A DNA stretch of 64,000 bases from Granulicella tundricola MP5ACTX9 (GCF_000178975.2 NC_015059.1:51494-115493); one strand, 5' to 3'. Positions 1 through 8,212 are shown, counted from the first letter of the stretch. Numbers and translations: made by a program. The notes: generated from the letters alone by a model not told the origin.

Positions 1-640
1 AATTTGAGTTTCAGTATTGCAGTTCCAGGATCAACCAACACCGTAATCTGATTGATGGATGAGACAATCCAATCTGCCTGGCGGAGCCCGTCCGGTAGAT
101 GCGAAGAAACTACGGCCAGAACTTGGCATCCGGCCGCCATACCTGCCCGAACTCCTGCTGGCGCATCCTCGATCACCAAGCAATCTTCGGGATGACGCGT
201 GAGGATCGCTGCACAGCGAGGTACCCTTCTGGGTGTGGCTTCCCCTTGGCGATCGTATCGCCTCCGACTGTGCGCCTGGGTTCCTTTATTCCAACCGCGG
301 TCAGTCGGCTGTGCATCATCGTCTCAGACGCGGACGTGACAATGGTCCATTGATGAGGTGGAATGGAAGCTAGTAGTTCAACCACGCCGGCATATGCAAT
401 AACGTTGGATTGTTCCTCGGCCGCAAACATATCGAGCTGCGCAAGGTGAGTGGCGATCTCATGCTCGGTTAGGTTCGGTAGGTATTCCCGGATGGTGTCA
501 GCAGCGCGGCGCCCATGAGTTCGGCGCAGGTCAAAGGTCTCGCTCAACCCGAGCTGTTCTGCCCACCGTACCCAACATCTCTTATCGCCATGAGTGGACC
601 TTACGAGTACACCGTCCATGTCAAAGAGTAGGCCTGAGAC
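1..640 (-). pseudogene. HAD-superfamily phosphatase, frameshifted and cut by window edge
   Basis: This is a haloacid dehalogenase-like hydrolase of the beta-phosphoglucomutase/sugar-phosphatase type. The HAD motif I (FDMDG) is read at about 615-628, so the nucleophilic Asp lies upstream of the first ATG (619). No ATG or GTG is seen in frame before it, so the true start is unclear. Motif II (VTSASE) and the KPHPEGYLA segment follow. The main frame then ends at 173. The family C-terminus (CLVIEDAPAGVRAGMAAG) continues in another frame from about 215 down to the window edge. A one-base frameshift at about 210-222 therefore breaks the gene. I see the frameshift directly; the substrate is unknown. 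A sequencing error is the alternative. Confidence 0.75.
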
Positions 641-894
641 AGCAATCTCAATCGGGATAGTGAGAGCACTCTCGATCGAAATCCTACGAACGGGCGTAAA
701 GAGAGACTATCAGCCCTATATGTTTTCCTGCTCGTGCTGCTCGTTGGTCCAGAGTCTCGCCTGCTTCGCTTCGACACCTCCCTGCGCATCCAGCCTAGTC
801 CCAATCCCGAACCACGAAGATCCTCGTGCCGCATCCATCATCTAGGTGTTACGCTGTTCCCAACTTCAACCCACCCCTCAAGGAGAAGCACCAC

Positions 895-1602
895 TTGGCG
901 ACCCTTGCAAAGCCCGCATTCCGCCTCCGCAGCGACGACTTCTTCTTTCCCGCCATGGCGCTCCTCATCCTCGCCGTCGTCGTCTATGGCTTTGCCCAAA
1001 GCTACTTCCTCGCCGGCATGGTTCGCGCCAAACTCCCCAACACCCTCGTCCACATTCACGGAGCCCTCTTCGTCTCCTGGATCTTCCTCCTCATCCTCCA
1101 GAATGCCCTCGTCGCCCTCCGCAAAGTCCGATGGCACATCACCGTCGGCATCCTCGGAGTCATCCTGCCGCCCCTCATGATCGTCGCAGGCTTCCTCACC
1201 ATGCTCGACTCCATCCGTCGCGTCGGCACCCCCATCCCCCCCACCATCCTCCTCGTCGGCGACACCCAACCCCTAATCCTGTTTGCCGTTCTCATCACTT
1301 GGGGTCTGCTCGACCGCCGCAAACCAGCCTCCCACAAACGCCTCATGCTGATGAGCACACTCGCCATCATTGCCCCCGCCATCGATCGCTGGCCCATCCT
1401 CCATCACTACATTCCCGCTACCTTTGCCGTATTCCTCTCCCTCCCCCTCCTCCTCCTTCTCTACGACGCCTTCACCCTCAAACGTATTCACCGCTCCACC
1501 TGGGTCCCCTACGCACTCATGGTCGTCTTCAGCCTCACCCTCATCCCCCTCGCCCAGACCCCGCTCGCCCAACGCGCCGTAGCCTGGGTGCTCAAAGGCT
1601 AG
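895..1602 (+). CDS. Multi-pass membrane protein, unknown function
   Basis: The product is about 235 residues with six or seven hydrophobic segments, and the Arg/Lys-rich loops between them suggest an inner-membrane protein. I do not recognise a family. The open frame begins at a GTG (826). A TTG at 895 is preceded by AGGAG at 881-885 with a 9-base gap, so I prefer TTG 895. The gene is strongly C-rich at third codon positions, unlike most genes to its right but like the rml genes, which suggests host-core composition. There are no functional neighbours. Confidence 0.7.
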   Translation: MATLAKPAFRLRSDDFFFPAMALLILAVVVYGFAQSYFLAGMVRAKLPNTLVHIHGALFVSWIFLLILQNALVALRKVRWHITVGILGVILPPLMIVAGFLTMLDSIRRVGTPIPPTILLVGDTQPLILFAVLITWGLLDRRKPASHKRLMLMSTLAIIAPAIDRWPILHHYIPATFAVFLSLPLLLLLYDAFTLKRIHRSTWVPYALMVVFSLTLIPLAQTPLAQRAVAWVLKG

Positions 1603-1727
1603 CTACACCCCGACGAGATCCCACTACTTCATCAAAGTCTGCAATGGGGAACCGGACTCCGGGGCGTTCGATTCGGCGATGCTGACGGAGTCAACAGCGA
1701 CTGCAACGCTATCCAAGCTTCTTCAGC

Positions 1728-1771
1728 GTGACTGAAGAGAGGGAAAGGCCTTAGGCCTACTCTTCAGTCAC
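1728..1771. repeat. Nested perfect inverted repeat
   Basis: A 12-base arm (GTGACTGAAGAG, 1728-1739) has its exact reverse complement at 1760-1771. The 20-base spacer contains a second small palindrome (AGGCC-TTA-GGCCT, 1746-1758). The result would be a long two-storey hairpin in RNA or a cruciform in DNA. It lies about 125 bp downstream of the membrane protein gene. There is no T-run, so a simple intrinsic terminator is unlikely. Confidence 0.6.
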
Positions 1772-1835
1772 TCGCTCGAAGAGCATGAGGCAGTCGAAAG
1801 TGGTGGCGTTCAGCGTAACCGTCAGGAAAGCCAAG

Positions 1836-2000
1836 CTATGATGTCGATCCGCTGTTCCCCAGTTCATGTATCAGGGTGCCAATCGGGTGAGTAAGGACGT
1901 CTGAGGCGATCGTGCCGACCGGAACACCCCGTTTGAAGAGCAGGTAAGCGGCAGCGGCTCCTGAGAGCACTGTGGTCCAAAGAATGATCTTTCGCATCAT
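1836..2000 (-). CDS. Small single-pass membrane protein, 54 residues
   Basis: The reading frame is open further upstream, but the likely start is one of two adjacent ATG codons at 2000 and 1997. An AGGGG Shine-Dalgarno sequence lies just upstream on the minus strand. The peptide begins MMRKIILWTTVLSGAAAA, a positively charged N-terminus followed by one hydrophobic helix. A short polar tail with IGTLIHELG follows. Small proteins of this shape are common and uncharacterised in soil bacteria. No function can be assigned. Confidence 0.5.
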   Translation of the reverse strand: MMRKIILWTTVLSGAAAAYLLFKRGVPVGTIASDVLTHPIGTLIHELGNSGSTS

Positions 2001-2274
2001 GTAACCCCTACGTTGAGGTGATCGTTGGATGCAGTCTTCAGCCATCAGTGGCCCGAAGGTGTGATGCACACGCTGATTCCGCCTGCCGATAGTGCTTCCA
2101 CGGAGGAGCACCACCCATGTCCTTGTTGGTCATTACCGCTTATCTCGGGATGGTGCTTCTTCCCTGTTTGCTCGCCCGAACTCTTGAGTCAGAGACCTAA
2201 ACACGGCCGGCTACCCATCCCACCCGCACCCTGAGGCACCAAGTACACCTGCGTTGAGTTTCGATCGATTGGTA

Positions 2275-2302
2275 GCCCTCTCATTCAGAGAGGGCCTTTT
2301 GT
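2275..2302 (+). terminator. Intrinsic terminator
   Basis: A perfect 8-bp stem GCCCTCTC (2275-2282) and GAGAGGGC (2288-2295) with loop ATTCA is followed by CTTTTGTT. This is a classical rho-independent terminator reading rightwards. No convincing rightward gene is seen immediately upstream, so the gene it served may have been lost. Confidence 0.75.
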
Positions 2303-2387
2303 TGTAGGAGGCAGGCCGCCGGCCATCCTAGACTCCGCCACAACGGGCCTAGTCTGCTCGAGACGAGTAGCTCGTCCTGATCCAAAG

Positions 2388-2573
2388 CTATTTCATTGCG
2401 GCGAATTCACCCCGCTGAACCGTATTGAGCGAAAACTCACTACAGACGTGCTGAGCCTGCGCTTTCAGAAGCGTCGGCGCTTCATCGGAGGTGCGTACTA
2501 CTTGGCAGCATTTAGAGCAGATGGACTCTTCCAGAGAGCCAAGACGTTTGATGAAGTCGCGCAGAACGGGCAT
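2388..2573 (-). CDS. Small CxxC protein, zinc-ribbon-like, unknown function
   Basis: An ATG at 2573 is preceded on the minus strand by GGAG with a 7-base gap, giving a 61-residue protein; the frame is open further upstream without a site. It contains CSKC near residue 20 and HVC about 25 residues later. This Cys-x2-Cys ... His-x-Cys spacing would suit a small zinc-binding fold. Short CxxC proteins of this kind occur widely in Acidobacteriota, from memory. Function unknown. Confidence 0.5.
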   Translation of the reverse strand: MPVLRDFIKRLGSLEESICSKCCQVVRTSDEAPTLLKAQAQHVCSEFSLNTVQRGEFAAMK

Positions 2574-3088
2574 TATGAATCTCCGACCTAAATTGTGTTC
2601 GGGAAGTGACTTGAAGATGAGCGTACGGGCAGCCGTGGCCTCGGTCTGTACTGTCTGCGACAAAGATCTATTTGGCGTTTTGATCCCCTCAACATTTCAA
2701 AGTGCCCGTCTTCCCTGCACCCTGTTGAGCGTCTCAGGATCATTATTCTGCACGTTCGGAATGTCCTACGCCCGAGATTGCGGGGCAGCGATCTTCTCAG
2801 TGTTTCGTGAGGGGCGTCGCACATTCCGTAGCTCGCCGAGGAGCGTCGTACTCGTCAACGATATCTATCTCGTCAGGGCCAAGCTATGCGCGCTTTATCA
2901 ACGTCTCGGACTGGAGGAGGTCCACCTCCTTGGCGGAACAAGCGTCCAGCAGCGCGGCCCATAGGACCCTAGGTGAGGATTCGCAGAAATCAGATCAGAA
3001 CCTCTGGGTAGAAACGCATCTCAACCCGTCTCAGATTTGATTGACTACCCTGAGCCATCGGCATCCCTGCCGTGCTTTCCTGCTCGTG
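2574..3088. other. No supported gene
   Basis: Overlapping open frames exist on both strands, but none has a convincing ribosome-binding site, recognisable motif or consistent codon use. I see no RNA gene or repeat here. Confidence 0.4.
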
Positions 3089-3283
3089 CTAATCGTCGCC
3101 GAAGAGGCTCGCTTGCTTCGCGGCAACGCCTCCCCGGTCCAGATTCGCGAGCCGCGCCTCCCACTTCTCGACCAACTTCGACGCTTGCCGGCTGCGGGCG
3201 TTGGGCGTTGGGCGTTGGGCGCGTGCGAGCATCCGCTCTACGTGTTCTCTGCGGCGGTCAGGTGAGGTCTGAGTGGGCTTCAA
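3089..3283 (-). CDS. Short hypothetical protein, possible gene fragment
   Basis: This 64-residue frame is Arg/Lys/Ala-rich with a predicted helical middle (KLVEKWEARLANL) and a C-terminal ASLFGDD tail. It is crossed by a heptanucleotide tandem repeat at 3195-3222, which inserts Gln-Arg-Pro-Thr-Pro-Asn-Ala-like coding. It may be the tail of a decayed gene. No family recognised. Confidence 0.3.
   Translation of the reverse strand: MKPTQTSPDRRREHVERMLARAQRPTPNARSRQASKLVEKWEARLANLDRGGVAAKQASLFGDD
3195..3222. repeat. Heptanucleotide tandem repeat (GGGCGTT)
   Basis: Three exact copies of GGGCGTT (3195-3201, 3202-3208, 3209-3215) are followed by GGGCGCG. The 7-base unit is not a multiple of three, so copy-number change would shift any reading frame across it. 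Confidence 0.8.
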
Positions 3284-3311
3284 GGGTCTCCCTGAAGTCT
3301 ACGGTCCACCC

Positions 3312-3620
3312 CTACGGCTCGTACTGCTTCATGACGTCACTGGCCATCTTCTTTTTGTCTTTGCGGATGGAGTCGGTCAGCTTTTGGAAGCTCTCTGCGG
3401 TCCAGGTCTCGTGCAAGAGTATGCCCCGGAGCGCATTCAACAAGAGGACTCGGTTGGCGATCACTCCAGACCCAAACTGCTTATGCCTCCGAGGACGATC
3501 GACTGCCTTTACCGTATTTGATGACTGTAAAAGTTCGGCGAAACCAGGGTGTGTGTGTTCCACGACGGCGCAACTGCTCGCGGGATGGGTACCGACTTTA
3601 TCCTTCAGGACATCGGCCAA
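3312..3620 (-). CDS. Hypothetical protein, low confidence
   Basis: A 102-residue frame with a charged C-terminal helix (DSIRKDKKKMASDVMKQ). It lies just upstream of repA and on the opposite strand. No domain, signal peptide or strong ribosome-binding site was found. It could be a plasmid accessory gene or a chance frame. Confidence 0.25.
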   Translation of the reverse strand: MADVLKDKVGTHPASSCAVVEHTHPGFAELLQSSNTVKAVDRPRRHKQFGSGVIANRVLLLNALRGILLHETWTAESFQKLTDSIRKDKKKMASDVMKQYEP

Positions 3621-3776
3621 GCCACAACGAACAGTCTTCTACGTAAGATGAATGATGCGGGATATGTCCGTACATCGGCTTATCAGTTCGTTAGGAGTGG
3701 GTTCATGCATTAGTAAGGACCTGATGCTAAACGAGTTGGCTGCACCGAACTAGCTTGCCATTGGAGTCCGACGCCT

Positions 3777-4769
3777 ATGAAGAGAACGATTGAGCCACCA
3801 ATCATTGAGGTCGTTGCCGACAGACCTAAGACGAAGCGAAACCCAACATTGGAGCGCAAAGTGGCAAAAGAACGCCTCGCCACGAGACTCGGAGATATTG
3901 CGGTCGCCAGACATGAGGGGTCGTTGGGCGACGAATACATCAAGCTAGCACAGGCGATGATTCTGTGCACACTCCCTTACAGCGAGACGAAGGAGACGCG
4001 GATAACGCGTCAAGCACGTTTAGGCGATGGTTCTATCTTGTCTGTCACGTTCTCCGCGTCAGCACCGGATGTTCCTCTTCCTTTTGGGGCAGATAGAAAG
4101 CTTCTTGCATGGCTTTTCGATAGGGCAATTCGTTCAGACTCGTCTTTCATTCCATGGACATCTGCCACCGAATACCAGAGAGAGACGGGTCTATCTATCG
4201 GAGGAAGTGGCAATCGCGATCTTAATAAACGGTTTATGCGCGTTGCGGGACTAGTGATCAACATTCAGAGGAAAGCAGACAGAACCAAACACGACATTAC
4301 GTACCCAATCATCGAGCGATCCTTTTTGCCGGCGTCCATCACGGGACAACGGGCAAGTGATGAGGGTCAGTCAAGTCTCCCGGAGATGGGGGATCGCTTT
4401 GGCTTTCAACTTAACGCTGGTCTCTTTGAAGACATCAGAAGACACCACATCGTTCTTCCACGAAAGATCTGGCTTGAGCTCAGCGGCGCAACACAAGTTC
4501 AGGATTTGGTCTACTGGTTGATTTTTCGTTGCTACTCCGCCGCAAGTGAAAGTGTCATTCCTTGGGCCGCACTTAGTGAACAGTTCCCTCAGGACAAAAA
4601 CCCGCGCCGCACCAGGGCCAACGCCCGTCAAGCCATAAGGATACTGACCACGTTGTGGCCTAGTGTCCAAATTAGAGAGGTTCCACAAGGGATTTGGGTT
4701 AATCACACTCCCGAGGCCATGCTCGAGGATGACGTCACGAAAGGACGAGTTCGAAAATTGGGAAAGTGA
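3777..4769 (+). CDS. repA: RepA-type plasmid replication initiator
   Basis: The 330-residue product resembles the plasmid-encoded RepA family (RepA_C). The central part reads VPLPFGADRKLLAWLFDRAI, the usual LPxGxxxRxLLAW-type core, followed by a Ser-rich segment and GGSGNRDLNKRF. A later QDLVYWLIFRCY/IPWAALSEQF region is consistent with a second winged-helix module. RepA binds iterons, recruits host DnaA and helicase, and starts plasmid replication. The gene is followed within 10 bp by a cluster of 17-bp iterons and a DnaA box, which strongly supports the call. Its base use is more AT-rich than that of the first genes in the window. The start at ATG 3777 has only a weak ribosome-binding site. 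Confidence 0.8.
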   Translation: MKRTIEPPIIEVVADRPKTKRNPTLERKVAKERLATRLGDIAVARHEGSLGDEYIKLAQAMILCTLPYSETKETRITRQARLGDGSILSVTFSASAPDVPLPFGADRKLLAWLFDRAIRSDSSFIPWTSATEYQRETGLSIGGSGNRDLNKRFMRVAGLVINIQRKADRTKHDITYPIIERSFLPASITGQRASDEGQSSLPEMGDRFGFQLNAGLFEDIRRHHIVLPRKIWLELSGATQVQDLVYWLIFRCYSAASESVIPWAALSEQFPQDKNPRRTRANARQAIRILTTLWPSVQIREVPQGIWVNHTPEAMLEDDVTKGRVRKLGK

Positions 4770-4776
4770 CCAGGAC

Positions 4777-5126
4777 GTACGCGGAGTGCCAATTGGCGTT
4801 CCGCGTACGCTTATCCACAGGGAGAAGCGTAGTTTTGTTTTTTTCATTGGCATTGCGAGTACAGGACCGCAGGCATTCCACGTACGGACAAATTGGCATT
4901 CCATGTACGCTAATTTGGCATTCCGTGGACAATTCATTGGCATTCCGCGTACTGCTTAATAAGGAAGCAAGAGATACAAGAGATCAGAAGATCAAACAAG
5001 AGGTTCATGAGTAGAGAGCAACGTTACTGGGAAAAACAAAAGGAACTTAAATCCTGTACGTGGAATGCCAAACAAGGATTCTCACACGTTGTCATCGAGA
5101 CTTTGAAGCGTACGTGGAATGCCAAT
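4777..5126. other. Iteron-type replication origin (oriV)
   Basis: Nine copies of a 17-bp repeat, consensus WTTGGCATTCCRYGTAC, are visible. Forward copies lie at 4793-4808, 4846-4862, 4871-4887, 4892-4908, 4914-4930 and 4936-4952. Inverted copies lie at 4777-4793, 5056-5072 and 5110-5126. The first inverted copy and the first forward copy abut head to head. A perfect DnaA box and a T-rich stretch (4831-4848) lie among them. This is the standard architecture of an iteron-controlled plasmid origin. The distant inverted pair could act in copy-number control or handcuffing (inference). Confidence 0.85.
4811..4819 (+). promoter_or_regulatory. DnaA box in oriV
   Basis: TTATCCACA is a perfect match to the bacterial DnaA-box consensus. 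It sits between the second and third iterons, 40 bp after the repA stop codon. Its position makes it a functional part of the origin. Confidence 0.85.
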
Positions 5127-5337
5127 AAGGGATTGTGCGATCTTCGAATCCCAACGTTCTTTGTTCTTCTCCGAATTCCTGAGCAAAAAGGTTAACCATT
5201 TTGGCAGCGCTTTTATCTGAAGCGCGTTTTCCCTCGCTCCTGCTTTTAAACACTTTCCGCCTGGGCCACAGGCACTACTCGTGTTTACTTATGGTCTTCT
5301 GTACTCATATATCTACTGCTTCCTCATTAAGGTAAGG

Positions 5338-5540
5338 CGGAAGCCCACCTTTTAGACACGGAAGCTAACTTCCGGCTACTCGGAAACCCACTGGTGACTG
5401 AGGAAATCTTGAGAGTCTGTTGATATACACGGAAGCCCACGTCTGGTCAGTTATCGAGTTATGCCCAGCTCGCAGCTTGCGTTACGAGCGTGGCCAATAG
5501 CATCATTCTGGTGAGCTCAGGTTGTATACGCGGAAGCCCA
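5338..5540. repeat. Second direct-repeat family (CGGAAGCCCA)
   Basis: Ten-base repeats start at 5338, 5430 and 5531 (exact CGGAAGCCCA). Variants start at 5359 (CGGAAGCTAA) and 5381 (CGGAAACCCA). The first three are 21-22 bp apart, two helical turns. The copies at 5430 and 5531 share extra upstream bases (GTTGATATAC and GTTGTATACG). They are unrelated in sequence to the repA iterons and lie between the origin and the first partition-like array. Confidence 0.7.
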
Positions 5541-5631
5541 ATCCCACTCCCAAATAGATGCGTAAGGGGTACCATGAGCGAATAAAGCGGTTCAAGGTGT
5601 CAAAAACCGTAAAGGATGGTCTCCTGTGTAT

Positions 5632-5659
5632 GTAGCAATCTAAACGGCTAGAATGCTAA
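5632..5659. repeat. 8-bp-period tetramer array 1
   Basis: Tetramers GTAG (5632), CTAA (5640), CTAG (5648) and CTAA (5656) are separated by exactly 4 bp each. This is the leftmost member of the array family around parA. Confidence 0.75.
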
Positions 5660-5720
5660 CCCATTCTCGCCACCCTGGAATGGCTAGCGGTGGGCTTTCG
5701 CGTATATAGCAATCCGCCCT

Positions 5721-5740
5721 CTAGATGTCTAGCAGGCTAG
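5721..5740. repeat. 8-bp-period tetramer array 2
   Basis: CTAG occurs three times at 5721, 5729 and 5737, in exact 8-bp register with 4-bp spacers. Confidence 0.75.
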
Positions 5741-5816
5741 AGCTTTCGAATGCGGTTCTTAGCAGTGTCATCGTGAAGCATGCCGGCGCTGGCTCTTGCG
5801 ACCCACAGACCCCTTA

Positions 5817-6349
5817 GGGAAACTCTGCACAAGTTTCGCGTCGGCGGCCTGATGGATTAATCCGATGGTTAGGGGTGGATGGCGATGAGGCAACAGACTT
5901 TTGCGTCGCAGTCGAGCTTTGAGAAGTATGGGCGGAAGTCTCGGCGGGGGTTGTTTCTGGATGAGATGGAAGTGGTTGTTCCATGGGTCGAGTTACAGGC
6001 TCTGGTCGAGCCACACGACCCGAAGGCCGGCAACGGCCGTCGTCCTGTCGGGCTTGGGATCATGCTGCGGACCTACTTCATGCAGCAGTGGTTCAACTTG
6101 TCCGACCCTGGCTTCGAGGAGGCGTTTCACGAGTCCTCCACGCTGCGGCGGTTCGCCGGCGTCGACCTGGGGCGTGGCTCCGGCACCGGATGAAACGACA
6201 GTGCTGCGCTTCCGCCACCTGCTCGAAAAGCATGACCTCGGCGGTGCCATGCTCGACGCGGTGAACCTGCATCTGGCGGCCAGGGGCATCCGCATCGAGA
6301 CCGGCACGATCGTGGATGCGACCATTATTCATGCGCCTTCTTCGAACAA
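5817..6349 (+). mobile_element. IS5-like element copy 1, truncated
   Basis: The left terminal inverted repeat (GGGAAACTCTGCACAAG, 5817-5833) and about 60 bp of leader match the inner end of copy 2 at 16175-16235. The flanking TTAG fits the YTAR target preference of IS5-type elements. Homology to copy 2 ends abruptly near 6345-6350, so the right half of the element is missing. Confidence 0.8.
5879..6349 (+). pseudogene. IS5-family transposase, frameshifted and truncated
   Basis: The N-terminal half of an IS5-type DDE transposase is present, including the SSFEKYGRKSRR segment and RTYFMQQWFNLSDPG, the usual IS5 helical domain. An extra G near 6169-6172 shifts the frame at GVDLG. The other frame then continues APAPDETTVLRFRHLLEKH to [14 protein letters not shown] before homology stops. 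The catalytic C-terminal part is lost. It cannot encode an active enzyme. Confidence 0.85.
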
Positions 6350-6494
6350 GAGCTGGAAGTGTAAGGCTGGTGTGGCTCTTCGCAGCGGCTTCCGCATCGG
6401 AAACCAGCGTCTCACTTCATAGATCGTCTACAAACGTTTTGCTGACGATAAATGAGAGACATCCCACGGGTGCTTGCTCTTACTGTTCAAAGCA

Positions 6495-6522
6495 CTAGAG
6501 CGCTAACGTGCTGAGCGTTTAG
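6495..6522. repeat. 8-bp-period tetramer array 3
   Basis: CTAG (6495), CTAA (6503), CTGA (6511) and TTAG (6519) keep exact 8-bp register. The array overlaps the 3' end and stop codon of the ribbon-helix-helix gene, so part of it also codes for protein. Confidence 0.6.
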
Positions 6523-6835
6523 CCTCGTTGATTAGCCACGTAGAGAGAAGTTCTTCTGCCAGGTCTGACATATCGCGTGGGTCGTCGTTGCTCTTGAGGA
6601 CGTAATCGCATTCGGCATACGTCTTCTTGCGAACGTAAAAGGTTCTCCCCTGGTAGGCGTCATTCTTGCTCTTAGCTAGAGACTTCGCCTTTGACTTTGC
6701 AACTGACACCCGGCTTGTTGGAGCCGTGTCGTCTGTGCCAACCGGAGCCGCTTCAGGCTCCTCGGGTTGGGGGCGTTTACGTGGGGCAAGCAGGCCGTCG
6801 AACTGACTTCCGGTGGTCTTAGTTGCTGTTGCCAT
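6503..6835 (-). CDS. ParG/CopG-like ribbon-helix-helix partition partner
   Basis: A 110-residue protein with a Pro/Lys-rich, probably disordered N-terminal half (about residues 1-65). The C-terminal half has the shape of a ribbon-helix-helix domain: a strand at GRTFYVRKKTY, then helices at CDYVLKSND and DMSDLAEELLSTWL. ParG-type partners have this same arrangement of mobile tail plus RHH. Its ATG (6835) overlaps the end of parA by 17 bp, implying translational coupling. In type Ib systems such proteins bind tetramer boxes at the centromere and repress the operon. The nearby 8-bp-period arrays are the obvious candidate sites (inference). Confidence 0.7.
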   Translation of the reverse strand: MATATKTTGSQFDGLLAPRKRPQPEEPEAAPVGTDDTAPTSRVSVAKSKAKSLAKSKNDAYQGRTFYVRKKTYAECDYVLKSNDDPRDMSDLAEELLSTWLINEAKRSAR

Positions 6836-7430
6836 ACGCTACGACTTCCTTTCCGGTAGAGACATACGCTTCCCAGGCGCGAGCCGCGCGTGGGTCATCT
6901 ACAGCGGAGACGATTATGCCTGCCGCCGCTGCCTTCTCAAACGCCTTCAGTAAGGGAATGGTGGCGCTGAAGGTCGGGATCCCGGCCTTCTCCAACGCAT
7001 TGCGCAGGTTGTTCGCTTCCGCCTGAGGTGGTGGTGGTGCTTTGGTGATGAGGACGCGATAGTTATCAGCCTTCATCTCTACCAGAGCCTCGATGGTCTG
7101 CCGAAGACCGTCGCTGTCCATCGTTGCAGGGACAGCAGGGATTATAAGGAGGTCGCACCCGTCTGCGAGAGCTTTGAGGTCCGCATCGCTCGGTCGCTGG
7201 CCCGTGTCGATCACCGTGTGCTCAAAGTCGCGGGCAAGTTTCACGGCTGAACGAACGTCGGCAATCCGGTACGGCAAGCCTTCGCCCCTAGTCGCCCATT
7301 CAGTTGCGTTGCGGGTACCATCTCCGTCGAGCAGCAAAGTGGGGCCTAGCGTCTGGAGGTAAGCGGCAATGTGTATCGCCGTTGTGGTCTTTCCGACCCC
7401 ACCCTTAAAACTGGCAACTGCTACATGCAT
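6819..7430 (-). CDS. parA: ParA-family partition ATPase
   Basis: A 203-residue, small (type Ib size) ParA/MinD ATPase. The deviant Walker A motif KGGVGKTTTAIHIA begins at residue 9. Walker A-prime/LLLDGDGTRNA follows at about 33 and Walker B (HTVIDTG) at about 71. There is no N-terminal helix-turn-helix, as expected for type Ib. The protein polymerises on DNA or the nucleoid and segregates plasmid copies with its centromere-binding partner. It is the first gene of a two-gene operon with the RHH gene. An array of six tetramers (7449-7492) begins 19 bp upstream of the start codon and probably overlaps the promoter, which suggests autoregulation. Confidence 0.9.
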   Translation of the reverse strand: MHVAVASFKGGVGKTTTAIHIAAYLQTLGPTLLLDGDGTRNATEWATRGEGLPYRIADVRSAVKLARDFEHTVIDTGQRPSDADLKALADGCDLLIIPAVPATMDSDGLRQTIEALVEMKADNYRVLITKAPPPPQAEANNLRNALEKAGIPTFSATIPLLKAFEKAAAAGIIVSAVDDPRAARAWEAYVSTGKEVVAYGNSN

Positions 7431-7448
7431 GGCGATCCTTTCAATGTG

Positions 7449-7492
7449 CTAGGCCGTTAGACGGTTAGAATATCAGCATACTAGATGTTTAG
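7449..7492. repeat. 8-bp-period tetramer array 4, upstream of parA
   Basis: CTAG (7449), TTAG (7457), TTAG (7465), TCAG (7473), CTAG (7481) and TTAG (7489) occupy six consecutive 8-bp steps. It sits immediately upstream of parA, where an operator-centromere would be expected. Confidence 0.85.
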
Positions 7493-7633
7493 ACTGTCAA
7501 ATTTGAACATCTTGAAAGAGGGTGCGCCGGTATGATCGGCGCTTCCCTCTCCTTCCGTCGGTGTCCTGGCCTTCCAGGCAGTGGCCCGTGATGAGGTCCA
7601 CTGCGCGTGAGGCGCTGGCCGCCGTTTGCACGA

Positions 7634-7720
7634 TCAGACGATTGTCCTGCTTAGGCTGGCGATGATGCGATCGGTGACGATCTGGTAAACGCTAGGCCCG
7701 TCGTTGGGTGCTTGTTTCAC
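7634..7720 (-). pseudogene. ArdC-like antirestriction gene, N-terminal remnant
   Basis: A GTG at 7720 with AGGAG six bases upstream opens a 28-codon frame that stops at 7634. The peptide contains VYQIVTDRIIASL, which matches the start of the ssDNA-binding N-terminal domain of ArdC-like plasmid antirestriction proteins. The following Trp-rich part is absent, so the gene is truncated. Downstream sequence to about 7500 shows no continuing match. The call rests on one short motif. Confidence 0.5.
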
Positions 7721-7805
7721 GTTGATCTCCTGACATGATTGGTGAGGCTATGCGGTTGTGGCGTTGTTCCTGCGCTGCCGATACAATTACCGTAACGCGC
7801 TAACA

Positions 7806-7849
7806 ATAGACTTCTAAATTGTTGGATTGCTAAGGCACTAGGTGTCTAC
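7806..7849. repeat. 8-bp-period tetramer array 5
   Basis: ATAG (7806), CTAA (7814), TTGG (7822, degenerate), CTAA (7830), CTAG (7838) and CTAC (7846) hold one 8-bp register over six steps. Confidence 0.75.
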
Positions 7850-8212
7850 GTTAACCTACTGTGACTCATAGCCCTTTCAACCGCTTGGCTGCGTTTGTGT
7901 TAGAGTACGCCTTGGACTTGACACACGTCGGAGTGGGAGACAGTTGCAAGAGCCGGATTGCCATTCGAAGGGCGGGCGTACTTTGCCTGGTCTGCATAAG
8001 CGCAGCGCGGAAGATAAAGGTGGCTCTTGCGCGCGCCGGCGGGAGCCCATTAGGGATGGGTCCTTGTTTCGGGTTCACTGTAGGCGCAGTACTAGGTTTG
8101 GGCCAATGCGGTGTCCCCCTGGGATGAGCAGTCTCTAAGACAGGGCCGCTTTCTCAGGCGCAGGCTGGGAGCCGGAAAGGGTGCAGATCTTCCCAAGGTT
8201 CATCCTGAGACG

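Noticed and set aside
838..1269. Acidic frame antisense to the membrane protein
   Set aside because: Its Glu/Asp/Gly repeat composition mirrors the C-rich coding strand.
2491..2964. 157-codon rightward frame
   Set aside because: No motif or ribosome-binding site, and it overlaps the better supported small CxxC gene on the other strand.
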